Source of the DNA: Pantoea cypripedii
GTDB lineage: Bacteria > Pseudomonadota > Gammaproteobacteria > Enterobacterales > Enterobacteriaceae
Reading direction: 5' to 3'
NCBI RefSeq assembly: GCF_011395035.1
Contig: NZ_CP024768.1
Location: forward strand, 1,361,377 to 1,425,376
Length of the DNA: 64,000 bases
Shown: in pieces, positions 53,140 through 62,739 of the stretch
Layout: each line of letters opens with the position of its first letter
How positions within the stretch are numbered: position 1 is the stretch's first letter
Notes under the pieces: model-generated
Databases searched by the model: none
Seen by the model: the letters and a program-made list of their open reading frames with translations, nothing else
Told to the model about the DNA's origin: nothing
Program-made: the position numbers and the translations under genes

Positions 53140-54426
53140 ATGCAGGACTCCCTGACTTTACAACCGATTGCCCGCGTTGATGGCACGGTAAACTTACCGG
53201 GTTCAAAAAGCGTTTCTAACCGCGCACTGCTGCTGGCTGCGCTGGCTAAAGGCACCACGCGCCTTACCAACCTGCTGGATAGCGACGATGTGAAGCATAT
53301 GCTCAACGCGCTGAAAGCGCTGGGTGTGAGCTACACGCTGTCTGCGGATCGCACGGTCTGCACCGTTACCGGCAATGCTGGTCCTTTGCATGCAGATCAA
53401 CCGCTGGAACTGTTTCTGGGCAATGCGGGCACGGCCATGCGTCCACTGGCGGCTGCATTGTGCCTGGGCCAGCAATCTATTGTGCTGACCGGTGAACCGC
53501 GCATGAAGGAACGTCCGATTGGACACCTGGTTGATGCGCTGCGTCAGGGCGGTGCAAAAATTGATTATCTGGAGCAGACCGATTATCCACCTTTACGTCT
53601 TAATGGTGGTTTCAATGGCGGTGAAGTCAGTGTCGATGGCAGTGTTTCCAGCCAGTTCCTGACGGCGTTATTGATGACCGCACCGCTGGCACAGCAAGAC
53701 ACCACGATTACCATCAAAGGCGATCTGGTATCGAAGCCGTATATCGACATCACCTTACATCTGATGCGTTGTTTTGGTGTTGAGGTCGATAACCAGAATT
53801 ACCAGCGTTTCGTCGTCAAAGGTCAGCAGCAGTATCAGTCACCGGGTGATTACCTGGTGGAAGGCGATGCATCATCCGCGTCTTATTTCCTGGCGGCGGC
53901 AGCGATTAAAGGTGGCACTGTTCGCGTCACCGGTATTGGCCGTAATAGCGTGCAGGGCGATATTCGTTTTGCTGATGTGCTGGAGAAAATGGGTGCGGTG
54001 GTTGAGTGGGGTGATGATTACATCGCCTGCACGCGTGGCGTATTAAATGCCATTGATATGGATATGAACCATATCCCTGATGCCGCCATGACTATCGCCA
54101 CCACGGCATTGTTTGCGCAGGGCACCACCCTGATGCGCAACATCTATAACTGGCGAGTGAAAGAGACGGATCGTCTGGCAGCGATGGCGACTGAATTGCG
54201 TAAAGTCGGCGCTGAAGTTGAAGAAGGTCATGATTTTATTCGTATCACGCCGCCGTCTCAGTTGCAGCACGCGGACATCGGGACCTACAACGATCACCGT
54301 ATGGCGATGTGTTTCTCGCTGGTGGCGCTGTCGGACACGCCAGTGACTATCCTGGATCCGGGATGTACGGCGAAAACCTTCCCCGATTATTTTCAGCAGC
54401 TGGCGAAAATCAGTCACCAGGCCTGA
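53140..54426 (+). CDS. aroA: 3-Phosphoshikimate 1-carboxyvinyltransferase (EPSP synthase)
   Basis: A 428-residue enzyme, close to the E. coli length of 427. LPGSKSVSNRALLLAALA near 20 and LFLGNAGTAMRPLAAAL near 91 form the shikimate-3-phosphate and PEP sites; the glycine that distinguishes the glyphosate-sensitive class is present in GNAGTAMRP. It joins PEP to shikimate 3-phosphate in chorismate synthesis. Second gene after serC. Confidence 0.98.
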   Translation: MQDSLTLQPIARVDGTVNLPGSKSVSNRALLLAALAKGTTRLTNLLDSDDVKHMLNALKALGVSYTLSADRTVCTVTGNAGPLHADQPLELFLGNAGTAMRPLAAALCLGQQSIVLTGEPRMKERPIGHLVDALRQGGAKIDYLEQTDYPPLRLNGGFNGGEVSVDGSVSSQFLTALLMTAPLAQQDTTITIKGDLVSKPYIDITLHLMRCFGVEVDNQNYQRFVVKGQQQYQSPGDYLVEGDASSASYFLAAAAIKGGTVRVTGIGRNSVQGDIRFADVLEKMGAVVEWGDDYIACTRGVLNAIDMDMNHIPDAAMTIATTALFAQGTTLMRNIYNWRVKETDRLAAMATELRKVGAEVEEGHDFIRITPPSQLQHADIGTYNDHRMAMCFSLVALSDTPVTILDPGCTAKTFPDYFQQLAKISHQA

Positions 54427-54626
54427 TGTGTAACAACCCGGTACACTCCGTACCGGGAAACTCTGTTTTCCACTGGTCCGGTTGCCGCAAATTCCTCCGA
54501 TTCTGTCCAAATTTATAACACTGTCTGCGCTAAGGGGTAACGAACCTGGCGCGGGCAGCGTATAATGCCGCGCAATCCAGACAGCCGTGCAGGCTGAAAA
54601 TACGCATCCAGCAACAGGAGAAGACA

Positions 54627-55307
54627 ATGACGGCAATCGCCTCGGTTATTACCATCGATGGGCCAAGCGGTGCAGGGAAGGGGACCTTGTGCAAAGCGAT
54701 GGCAGAGTCGTTGCAGTGGCACTTGCTGGATTCTGGCGCTATTTACCGCGTACTGGCATTGGCGGCACTCCACCACCAGGTGGATATCGAGTCCGAAGAA
54801 GCGCTGGTACCGATGGCAGCGCATCTCGATGTGCGCTTTCTCTCCGTTGAAGGTGAGATGCAGGTGATCCTTGAAGGGGAAGATGTCACCGGCGAAATCC
54901 GCACTCAGGAAGTAAGCAACACCGCATCGCGTGTGGCTGCTTTTCCGCGTGTTCGTGAGGCCCTGTTGCGTCGCCAGCGGGCGTTCCGTGAGGAACCGGG
55001 ATTAATTGCTGATGGTCGCGATATGGGAACGGTCGTCTTCCCGGATGCACCAGTAAAAATCTTTCTTGATGCCAGTTCCGAAGAGCGTGCTCACCGCCGT
55101 ATGCTACAGTTGCAGGAGAAGGGCTTTAGTGTTAACTTTGATCGCCTTTTAGCCGAGATAAAAGAACGCGACGACCGCGATCGTAACCGCGCCATCGCGC
55201 CTTTAGTGCCTGCAAATGATGCTCTGGTGCTGGATTCAACCAGTATGTCCATCGAGCAAGTGATTGAAAAGGCACTTGATTATGCCCGACAGAAGCTGGG
55301 CATTTAA
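54627..55307 (+). CDS. cmk: Cytidylate kinase
   Basis: A 226-residue nucleoside monophosphate kinase (E. coli 227). P-loop GPSGAGKGT at 12-20; CMP-binding and lid regions contain SNTASRVAAFPRVREALL and GRDMGTVVFPDA. It phosphorylates CMP and dCMP. AACAGGAGAAGAC before the ATG is a good ribosome-binding site. Lies just before rpsA, the conserved arrangement. Confidence 0.97.
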   Translation: MTAIASVITIDGPSGAGKGTLCKAMAESLQWHLLDSGAIYRVLALAALHHQVDIESEEALVPMAAHLDVRFLSVEGEMQVILEGEDVTGEIRTQEVSNTASRVAAFPRVREALLRRQRAFREEPGLIADGRDMGTVVFPDAPVKIFLDASSEERAHRRMLQLQEKGFSVNFDRLLAEIKERDDRDRNRAIAPLVPANDALVLDSTSMSIEQVIEKALDYARQKLGI

Positions 55308-55430
55308 TATTTTCGGCAACCGAATTGTTATAACCCTGTACCACGGATCCGGTGCCGGGCATGTGAAACAACCCCATCCGACAATGACGTCAGGTGGACG
55401 TTAAATTGAAGAATCCTGAAGATTATCAAT
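55308..55430 (+). promoter_or_regulatory. rpsA leader without a standard ribosome-binding site
   Basis: The 123-base cmk-rpsA gap ends in GAAGATTATCAATATG: only a weak GAAG lies upstream of the ATG. Structured GC stretches (e.g. ACGGATCCGGTGCCGGG) lie further up. In E. coli the rpsA initiation region also lacks a real Shine-Dalgarno and folds into hairpins recognised by S1 itself for autocontrol; the same mode is likely here. Confidence 0.55.
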
Positions 55431-57104
55431 ATGACTGAATCTTTTGCTCAACTCTTTGAAGAGTCCCTGAAAGAAATCGAAACCCGTCCGGGTTCCATCG
55501 TTCGTGGCGTCGTTGTTTCTATCGACAAAGACGTAGTTCTGGTTGATGCGGGTCTGAAATCTGAGTCTGCAATCCCTGCAGAACAGTTCAAGAACGCAGC
55601 TGGCGAACTGGAAATCCAGGTGGGCGACGAAGTTGACGTTGCTCTGGACGCAGTAGAAGACGGCTTCGGTGAAACCCTGCTGTCCCGTGAAAAAGCTAAA
55701 CGTCATGAAGCTTGGATCACGCTGGAAAAAGCTTACGAAGACGCTGAAACTGTTACCGGTGTTATCAACGGCAAAGTTAAAGGTGGCTTCACTGTTGAGC
55801 TGAATGGTATTCGTGCGTTCCTGCCAGGTTCACTGGTAGACGTGCGTCCGGTTCGCGACACCCTGCACCTGGAAGGCAAAGAGCTTGAATTCAAAGTAAT
55901 CAAGCTTGATCAGAAACGTAATAACGTCGTGGTTTCTCGCCGCGCAGTTATCGAGTCTGAAAACAGCGCTGAACGTGATCAGCTGCTGGAAAACCTGCAG
56001 GAAGGCATGGAAGTCAAAGGTATCGTTAAGAACCTCACTGACTACGGCGCATTCGTGGACCTGGGCGGCGTTGACGGCCTGCTGCACATCACTGACATGG
56101 CCTGGAAACGCGTTAAGCATCCGAGCGAAATCGTCAACGTGGGCGACGAAATCACTGTTAAAGTGCTGAAGTTCGACCGCGAGCGTACCCGTGTATCTCT
56201 GGGCCTGAAACAGCTGGGCGAAGATCCGTGGGTAGCTATCGCTAAGCGCTATCCGGAAGGCACCAAGCTGACCGGTCGTGTAACCAACCTGACTGATTAC
56301 GGCTGCTTCGTAGAAATCGAAGAAGGTGTTGAGGGTCTGGTACACGTATCTGAAATGGACTGGACCAACAAAAACATCCACCCGTCTAAAGTTGTTAACG
56401 TGGGCGACGTGGTTGAAGTTATGGTTCTGGACATCGACGAAGAGCGTCGTCGTATCTCCCTGGGTCTGAAGCAGTGCAAATCTAACCCATGGCAGCAGTT
56501 CGCTGAGACCCACAACAAGGGTGACCGCGTTGAAGGTAAAATCAAGTCAATCACTGACTTCGGTATCTTCATCGGCCTGGACGGCGGCATCGACGGTCTG
56601 GTTCACCTGTCTGACATCTCCTGGAACGCGACTGGCGAAGAAGCCGTTCGTGAGTACAAAAAAGGCGACGAAATCGCTGCCGTTGTACTGCAGGTTGATG
56701 CAGAGCGTGAGCGCATCTCTTTGGGCGTGAAACAGTTGGCTGAAGATCCGTTCAACAACTACATCACCCTGAACAAGAAAGGCGCTATCGTGACTGGTAA
56801 AGTCACTGCAGTTGACGCGAAAGGTGCTACAGTAGAATTAGCTGATGGCGTAGAAGGTTACCTGCGCGCTTCTGAAGCTTCACTGGACCGTATCGAAGAC
56901 GCAACTCTGGTTCTGAGTGTTGGTGACGACGTTGAAGCTAAATTCACTGGCGTTGACCGTAAGAACCGCGTTGTAAGTCTGTCTGTGCGTGCGAAAGACC
57001 AGGCTGATGAGAAAGAAGCTATCAACACTGTTAACACCAAACAGGAAGAAGGCAACTTCTCTAACGCTATGGCTGAAGCGTTCAAAGCGGCTAAAGGCGA
57101 GTAA
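55431..57104 (+). CDS. rpsA: 30S ribosomal protein S1
   Basis: A 557-residue protein, the E. coli length, with six S1/OB repeats: two divergent N-terminal repeats that bind the ribosome and four RNA-binding repeats (near 192, 277, 364 and 451) each with a .DYG.FV or .DFGIFI core. Codon use is strongly biased (frequent GAA, AAA, CTG, GGT), as expected of a highly expressed gene. It brings mRNA to the 30S subunit. Confidence 0.99.
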   Translation: MTESFAQLFEESLKEIETRPGSIVRGVVVSIDKDVVLVDAGLKSESAIPAEQFKNAAGELEIQVGDEVDVALDAVEDGFGETLLSREKAKRHEAWITLEKAYEDAETVTGVINGKVKGGFTVELNGIRAFLPGSLVDVRPVRDTLHLEGKELEFKVIKLDQKRNNVVVSRRAVIESENSAERDQLLENLQEGMEVKGIVKNLTDYGAFVDLGGVDGLLHITDMAWKRVKHPSEIVNVGDEITVKVLKFDRERTRVSLGLKQLGEDPWVAIAKRYPEGTKLTGRVTNLTDYGCFVEIEEGVEGLVHVSEMDWTNKNIHPSKVVNVGDVVEVMVLDIDEERRRISLGLKQCKSNPWQQFAETHNKGDRVEGKIKSITDFGIFIGLDGGIDGLVHLSDISWNATGEEAVREYKKGDEIAAVVLQVDAERERISLGVKQLAEDPFNNYITLNKKGAIVTGKVTAVDAKGATVELADGVEGYLRASEASLDRIEDATLVLSVGDDVEAKFTGVDRKNRVVSLSVRAKDQADEKEAINTVNTKQEEGNFSNAMAEAFKAAKGE

Positions 57105-57190
57105 TCGACCCGAGGCACCGGGTGGCGTAAGCTGCCCGGTTTCGGTAAAAGCTGTCATACCTTTCCAAACAGGGATTAACCGGAGGTTAC

Positions 57191-57475
57191 ATGACCAAGT
57201 CAGAACTGATTGAAAGACTTGCTGGCCAGCATACTCATATTCCGGCGAAAGTCGTTGAGGATGCGGTCAAAGAGATGCTCGAGCATATGGCCACAACGTT
57301 GGCACAAGGCGAGCGCATTGAAATCCGGGGATTCGGCAGCTTTTCTTTGCACTACCGCGCACCGCGCACCGGACGTAACCCGAAAACGGGTGACAAAGTG
57401 GATCTGGAAGGTAAATACGTTCCCCACTTCAAGCCGGGTAAAGAATTGCGTGACCGTGCGAACATTTACGGTTAA
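57191..57475 (+). CDS. ihfB: Integration host factor subunit beta
   Basis: A 94-residue DNABII protein, same length as E. coli IhfB. The beta-arm RAPRTGRNPKTGDKV near 62 carries the minor-groove intercalating proline. With IhfA it bends DNA at specific sites. CCGGAGGTTAC gives a strong ribosome-binding site. It is followed by a terminator. Confidence 0.98.
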   Translation: MTKSELIERLAGQHTHIPAKVVEDAVKEMLEHMATTLAQGERIEIRGFGSFSLHYRAPRTGRNPKTGDKVDLEGKYVPHFKPGKELRDRANIYG

Positions 57476-57492
57476 GCCGTTACCGAACATTG

Positions 57493-57524
57493 AAAACGAC
57501 ACCTTCTGGTGTCGTTTTTTTTTG
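57493..57524 (+). terminator. Terminator of ihfB
   Basis: AAAACGACACC and GGTGTCGTTTT form a perfect eleven-base stem with a TTCT loop and a run of Ts after it. It lies 17 bases past the stop. Confidence 0.94.
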
Positions 57525-57678
57525 CCTGATGGTCACCCCACGAGCGCGCTCCAGAAAAGATGTAATACCGCTGCAAAAGCGACGATTTACCGGAAGCTAC
57601 CGCAGAAATCATCCATTCAGTGCAAAAGAATAACCGCCAACTCTGGCACACTGTTTTCTCCTTTCATGGAGAAGAAAG

Positions 57679-59937
57679 ATGCCAACCACATGGACCGTGC
57701 TGGCAGGATTAATGATCCTTGCTGTGTTGCCTTTAGGTTTTCTGTCACAGTTGCCAGGTAATGGCACCCTGGCGATGATTGCCGCCGCCGCACTGCTGCT
57801 AAGGTTGCAGCCGCTCACTTCATTGCGCGTTCTCGCACCTGCTTTGCTACTGATGCTGTGGGCTTTGTCCGAAGCCCGGCAGATAACAGCCAGTATTGAG
57901 CTTTTGGCAAAGGCTCCGGTGAACGCGATTGTGCGGGTTAGCGATGTGCGTGAAGACAATAAGCAACTGAAGATCCAACTGCTGCAAATTGATGGGCGCT
58001 ATCAGTTTCCTCCCTTATTCGCCACGCTTAACGACAATGGCGAAGGAGAGCCATTCTGCGCCGGACAACGCTGGCAGATGCAGCTTCGGTTACGTCCTGT
58101 TCATGCCCGGCTCAATGAGGGCGAGTTTGATTTACAACGTTTTGCGTTAGCACAACACACCCCTTTGCAGGGAACCATCATTAACCGCCAGGCGATAAAT
58201 AAGGCATGTAGCTGGCGTGCGCGTCTGATTCATTATCACCTTCCCGCGTTCACTCAGATGGCATCACCAGCGATTGTTCAGGCGCTGGCATTTGGCATGC
58301 GTGATGCGATGACACAAGAACAGCGGCGATTGTTACGCGAGACGGGAACTGCGCACCTGATGGCCATTTCAGGTATGCATATCGCACTGGCGGCCAGTGT
58401 CGGTTGGTTACTTGCAAGAATATTGCAGGGGGTATTTCCCGCCAGGCACATTAATTATCTGTTTCCTCTGATAGCGAGTTGGTTTACAGCGGCAATTTAC
58501 TGTTGGGTTTCTGGCGGCCATCCACCTGCGCAACGGGCGATGCTGGCTCTGACACTTTGGATGTTGATACGAATTGCAGGCTGGCAGTTAACTGGCTGGC
58601 AGGTATGGACATTATGCGTTGGGCTGTTGCTCTTTGTAGATCCTCTTACCGTCTTATCAGAAAGTTTTTGGCTTTCAGCCCTGGCGGTGGCGATATTGCT
58701 CATCTGGTATCAATGGTTTGCGTTGCCGGAGCGTTTTCGTACCCGACGCCGCTGGATATTATTACAACTGTTGCATCTGCAGTTGGGCATGATGCTGCTG
58801 ATGGCACCACTGCAAATCTTTCTGTTTCAGGGCATCAGTATCAGCGCATTGCTGGCAAATCTGCTGGCGGTGCCCGTCATCTCTTTTATCTCCGTGCCGC
58901 TAATATTACTGGCGATGCTGGTACCTGTTGCATCCTTGTCTGGTGGCTTATGGTGGCTGGCTGACCAGTCGGTTCATAAGGTGATGCAGGGGCTGGCGTG
59001 GCTTCCTCCCGGCTGGCTGGCATATGGTGATGCCTTACCCGCACTGGGGCTACTGTGGGGCGGGATCTTTGCCTGGCGCAGCGGGATTCTTTATCGCGCC
59101 CCTGTACAGTGTTGCAGCATCGCGGTTGCTCTATTGATCTGGCGTAGCAATACACCGCGTGATGAGTGGCAAATTGACATGATCGATGTGGGTCATGGGT
59201 TGGCAGTGGTTATCACCCAGGGAGATGAAGCGGTGCTGTATGACACCGGGCCACGCTGGAACCAGGGAGATGCCGGTAATCGCGTCATACTGCCCTGGCT
59301 GCAGCACAAAAACAGAACGCTCCGCGCGGTGATGTTGAGCCACAAACATTTGGATCATCGTGGCGGTCTTGGCTCTATCGTTGCAGCTATACCAGACATA
59401 CCGGTACGCAGCGCGCTGCCGGAGCCTCAGCATCTGCCCTGCTATCAGGGCGAGGAGTGGCACTGGGGTCGGCTACGCTTTAGCGTATTATGGCCACCCC
59501 GGGGAGCGACACAGGGGGAAAATAATGACTCCTGCGTCATACGTGTTGATGATGGCAAAGTCAGCCTGTTGTTAACCGGCGATATTGAGCTGGAAGCGGA
59601 AAGAAAATTGGTTACGCAGCAAAAAAAGGTGCTGGCCTCGACAATCCTGCAGGTGCCCCATCATGGCAGCCGGACCTCCTCCAGTGCATTGCTGTTACGC
59701 AATGTTGCCGGTAAGGTGGCGATCGCCTCGGTAGCGCGCTATAACGCCTGGCGTATGCCAGCAAAAACGGTCGTCGATGCTTATCGGCAAAATGGGTATC
59801 ACTGGTATGACACTGCGCAATCAGGGCAAATTAACATCGCGATTAATGCAGGCCATTGGCAGATTAAGGGGTTAAGAGAGCAAATAATGCCCCGCTGGTA
59901 TCATCAGTGGTTTGGCGTCAAACGTGAATCCAGGTAG
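57679..59937 (+). CDS. ycaI: ComEC/Rec2-family membrane protein YcaI
   Basis: A 752-residue protein (E. coli YcaI 754). It has an N-terminal membrane segment, a DUF4131 region (about 60-175), a ComEC membrane domain with several spans (about 200-490; note GTAHLMAISGMHIALAA near 226), and a C-terminal metallo-beta-lactamase-like domain with SHKHLDHRGG (H555) and HHGSRTSSS near 658. ComEC proteins pass one DNA strand into the cytosol during transformation; in enterobacteria natural competence is not routinely seen, so the role is uncertain. GAGAAGAAAG precedes the ATG. Confidence 0.93.
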   Translation: MPTTWTVLAGLMILAVLPLGFLSQLPGNGTLAMIAAAALLLRLQPLTSLRVLAPALLLMLWALSEARQITASIELLAKAPVNAIVRVSDVREDNKQLKIQLLQIDGRYQFPPLFATLNDNGEGEPFCAGQRWQMQLRLRPVHARLNEGEFDLQRFALAQHTPLQGTIINRQAINKACSWRARLIHYHLPAFTQMASPAIVQALAFGMRDAMTQEQRRLLRETGTAHLMAISGMHIALAASVGWLLARILQGVFPARHINYLFPLIASWFTAAIYCWVSGGHPPAQRAMLALTLWMLIRIAGWQLTGWQVWTLCVGLLLFVDPLTVLSESFWLSALAVAILLIWYQWFALPERFRTRRRWILLQLLHLQLGMMLLMAPLQIFLFQGISISALLANLLAVPVISFISVPLILLAMLVPVASLSGGLWWLADQSVHKVMQGLAWLPPGWLAYGDALPALGLLWGGIFAWRSGILYRAPVQCCSIAVALLIWRSNTPRDEWQIDMIDVGHGLAVVITQGDEAVLYDTGPRWNQGDAGNRVILPWLQHKNRTLRAVMLSHKHLDHRGGLGSIVAAIPDIPVRSALPEPQHLPCYQGEEWHWGRLRFSVLWPPRGATQGENNDSCVIRVDDGKVSLLLTGDIELEAERKLVTQQKKVLASTILQVPHHGSRTSSSALLLRNVAGKVAIASVARYNAWRMPAKTVVDAYRQNGYHWYDTAQSGQINIAINAGHWQIKGLREQIMPRWYHQWFGVKRESR

Positions 59938-59971
59938 AATGAGCGGCTATTTCAAACAGCGTGAATAAATG

Positions 59972-61720
59972 ATGCATCAAGACAAAGATCTCTCAACGTG
60001 GCAGACATTTCGCCGACTCTGGCCGATGATTGCGCCCCACAAAGCTGGCTTATTCGTGTCTGCTGTGGCGCTGATACTCAATGCGGCAGGCGATACGTTA
60101 ATGCTCTCCCTGTTGAAACCTTTACTGGATGATGGTTTCGGTAAAGCTGACAAATCCGTACTGTTGTGGATGCCGCTGGCTGTTATTGGCTTAATGCTCG
60201 TTCGTGGCGTGACCAGCTATATTTCAAGTTATTGTATTTCATGGGTTTCTGGCAATGTGGTGATGAATATGCGCCGCCGCCTGTTTAGCCATATGATGGG
60301 GATGCCGGTTGCCTTCTTCGACCAGCAATCTACCGGTACGCTGTTGTCCCGTATTACCTATGATTCTGAGCAGGTCGCTTCCTCATCATCCAGTGCGTTG
60401 GTCACGGTGGTGCGTGAAGGGGCGTCAATCATTGGCCTGTTCATTATGATGTTCTACTACAGCTGGCAGCTGTCTTTGATCCTCATTCTGCTGGCACCGA
60501 TTGTGTCATTCGCGATTCGTAACGTCTCAAAACGCTTCCGTAATATCAGCAAAACCATGCAGAACACCATGGGGCAGGTGACCACCAGTGCAGAACAGAT
60601 GCTCAAAGGGCATAAGGAAGTCCTGATTTTTGGTGGCCAGGAAGTGGAGTCGGAGCGTTTCGCACGTGTCAGCAATAAGATGCGTCAGCAGGGTATGAAG
60701 CTGGTGTCTGCTTCGTCTATTTCTGACCCGGTTATTCAGCTGATCGCTTCACTGGCTCTGGCATTCGTGCTGTATGCCGCCAGCTTCCCGAGCGTCATGG
60801 CGACATTAACCGCCGGTACCATCACCGTGGTGTTCTCCTCGATGATCGCGCTGATGCGTCCGCTGAAATCCCTGACCAACGTTAACGCGCAGTTTCAGCG
60901 CGGTATGGCAGCCTGCCAGACGTTATTCAGCATTCTCGATAGTGAGCAGGAAAGCGATAATGGTAAGCGTGAACTGGCTCGTGCTAAGGGCGATGTCGAG
61001 TTTCGCAATGTCACCTTTACCTACCCAGGTCGTGATATTCCCGCTTTACGCGATATTAATCTGTCGCTGCCAGCAGGCAAAACGGTAGCGCTGGTTGGGC
61101 GCTCTGGTTCTGGTAAATCCACCATGGCAAGCCTGCTGACCCGTTTTTACGATATCCAGCAAGGTGAAATTCTGCTGGATGGTTACGATTTGCGTGAATA
61201 CACCCTGAGTACATTACGCAATCAGGTGGCGCTGGTGTCGCAAAACGTGCATTTGTTTAATGACACTATTGCCAACAATATTGCTTACGCGCGCAATGAA
61301 CAATACAGCCGTGAAGAGATTGAGCGTGCGGCGACGATGGCACATGCCATGGATTTCATTAAGAAAATGGATAACGGTCTCGATACGGTTATCGGCGAAA
61401 ATGGGGTGCTGCTTTCCGGTGGTCAGCGTCAGCGTATCGCCATTGCCCGTGCCTTGTTGCGTGATTGTCCGATTCTGATCCTCGATGAAGCTACCTCGGC
61501 ACTGGATACCGAGTCCGAACGCGCTATTCAATCTGCACTGGATGAATTGCAGAAAAACCGCACTTCACTGGTGATTGCGCACCGCCTTTCGACCATCGAA
61601 AAAGCCGATGAAATCGTTGTGGTTGAAGATGGCCGTATTGTTGAACGTGGTACGCACGAGGTGCTGCTGGCGTCGAGGGGTGCTTATTTCCAACTTCACA
61701 AACTCCAGTTTGGCCAATGA
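59972..61720 (+). CDS. msbA: Lipid A ABC exporter MsbA
   Basis: A 582-residue half-transporter, the E. coli length when read from the second of two adjacent ATGs (59969 and 59972). Six spans occupy about 20-300; the ATPase has Walker A GRSGSGKST near 376, signature LSGGQRQR and Walker B LILDEATSALD. It flips lipid A core across the inner membrane. The ribosome-binding site is weak. Its stop overlaps the lpxK start by four bases. Confidence 0.98.
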   Translation: MHQDKDLSTWQTFRRLWPMIAPHKAGLFVSAVALILNAAGDTLMLSLLKPLLDDGFGKADKSVLLWMPLAVIGLMLVRGVTSYISSYCISWVSGNVVMNMRRRLFSHMMGMPVAFFDQQSTGTLLSRITYDSEQVASSSSSALVTVVREGASIIGLFIMMFYYSWQLSLILILLAPIVSFAIRNVSKRFRNISKTMQNTMGQVTTSAEQMLKGHKEVLIFGGQEVESERFARVSNKMRQQGMKLVSASSISDPVIQLIASLALAFVLYAASFPSVMATLTAGTITVVFSSMIALMRPLKSLTNVNAQFQRGMAACQTLFSILDSEQESDNGKRELARAKGDVEFRNVTFTYPGRDIPALRDINLSLPAGKTVALVGRSGSGKSTMASLLTRFYDIQQGEILLDGYDLREYTLSTLRNQVALVSQNVHLFNDTIANNIAYARNEQYSREEIERAATMAHAMDFIKKMDNGLDTVIGENGVLLSGGQRQRIAIARALLRDCPILILDEATSALDTESERAIQSALDELQKNRTSLVIAHRLSTIEKADEIVVVEDGRIVERGTHEVLLASRGAYFQLHKLQFGQ

Positions 61721-62718
61721 TTGAACGTATCTGGAGTGGGCGATCACCGCTATGGCTGCTGCTATGGCCGCTCAGTCTGCTATATGGGGCAATCAGCTGG
61801 CTGATTCGCCTCAGTTTTCAGCGCGGTTGGCGTAAAAGCTGGCGCGCGCCTTGTCCGGTGATTGTGGTTGGTAACCTGACGGCAGGGGGTAACGGCAAAA
61901 CCCCGGTGGTTATCTGGCTGGTGCAGGCGCTGCAACAACGTGGCTTACGCCCTGGCGTGGTCTCCCGTGGCTACGGTGGTAAAGCAGAACGCTATCCGTT
62001 GTTAGTGAGTGGAGACACTGCCACCGAGCTGGCGGGCGATGAACCGGTATTGATTGCGCAACGCACTCAGGTCCCGGTCGCGGTAGCCCCGCAGCGGCGT
62101 GCTGCCGTTGAGGCTTTACTGGCCCAGCAACCGCTGGATGTGATCATCACCGACGATGGTTTGCAGCACTACGCGTTACAGCGCGATCGTGAAGTGGTGG
62201 TGGTTGATGGTGTGCGTCGCTTTGGTAACGGCTGGTGGTTACCGGCTGGGCCGATGCGTGAGCGTGCCTCGCGTCTTGAGCGGGTCGATGCGGTTATCGT
62301 CAATGGTGGAGAGGCCTCTGGCCGGGAAATTGCCATGACGCTGCAACCAGGCAGGGTCATTAACCTGGTAACCGGACAAAGCACCACGCTGGATCAATTG
62401 CCCCCGGCGGTCGCGATGGCCGGTATCGGACATCCACCGCGCTTCTTCACGACCCTGAAACAACAAGGGCTGCAACCGGTGGCCGAAGTGGCCTTTGCCG
62501 ATCATCACGCCTATAGCCAGGCGGAACTGAACAGCCTGATCCAGAAGGGGCAATGTCTGTTGATGACGGAAAAAGATGCCGTTAAGTGCCGGGCTTTTGC
62601 CGGTGATAACTGGTGGTATTTACCCGTGGATGCACATCTGTCCGGGGCGGCACTGCCCGCGCTGCTCGATGACATCACGCAACTTTGTCTCACTGCGCGC
62701 GATTCACAGCCGCGCTAG
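61717..62718 (+). CDS. lpxK: Tetraacyldisaccharide 4'-kinase
   Basis: A 333-residue membrane-associated kinase (E. coli 328). A first membrane segment near 12-32 is followed by the P-loop GGNGKTP (57-63) and SRGYGGKAERYP near 84; DDGLQHYALQRD near 145 is the family signature. It adds the 4'-phosphate to lipid A precursor. Overlap ATGA with msbA shows coupling. MsbA then exports the product. Confidence 0.98.
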   Translation: MIERIWSGRSPLWLLLWPLSLLYGAISWLIRLSFQRGWRKSWRAPCPVIVVGNLTAGGNGKTPVVIWLVQALQQRGLRPGVVSRGYGGKAERYPLLVSGDTATELAGDEPVLIAQRTQVPVAVAPQRRAAVEALLAQQPLDVIITDDGLQHYALQRDREVVVVDGVRRFGNGWWLPAGPMRERASRLERVDAVIVNGGEASGREIAMTLQPGRVINLVTGQSTTLDQLPPAVAMAGIGHPPRFFTTLKQQGLQPVAEVAFADHHAYSQAELNSLIQKGQCLLMTEKDAVKCRAFAGDNWWYLPVDAHLSGAALPALLDDITQLCLTARDSQPR

Positions 62719-62739
62719 TTTCTGGAGGGAAACTGAGTT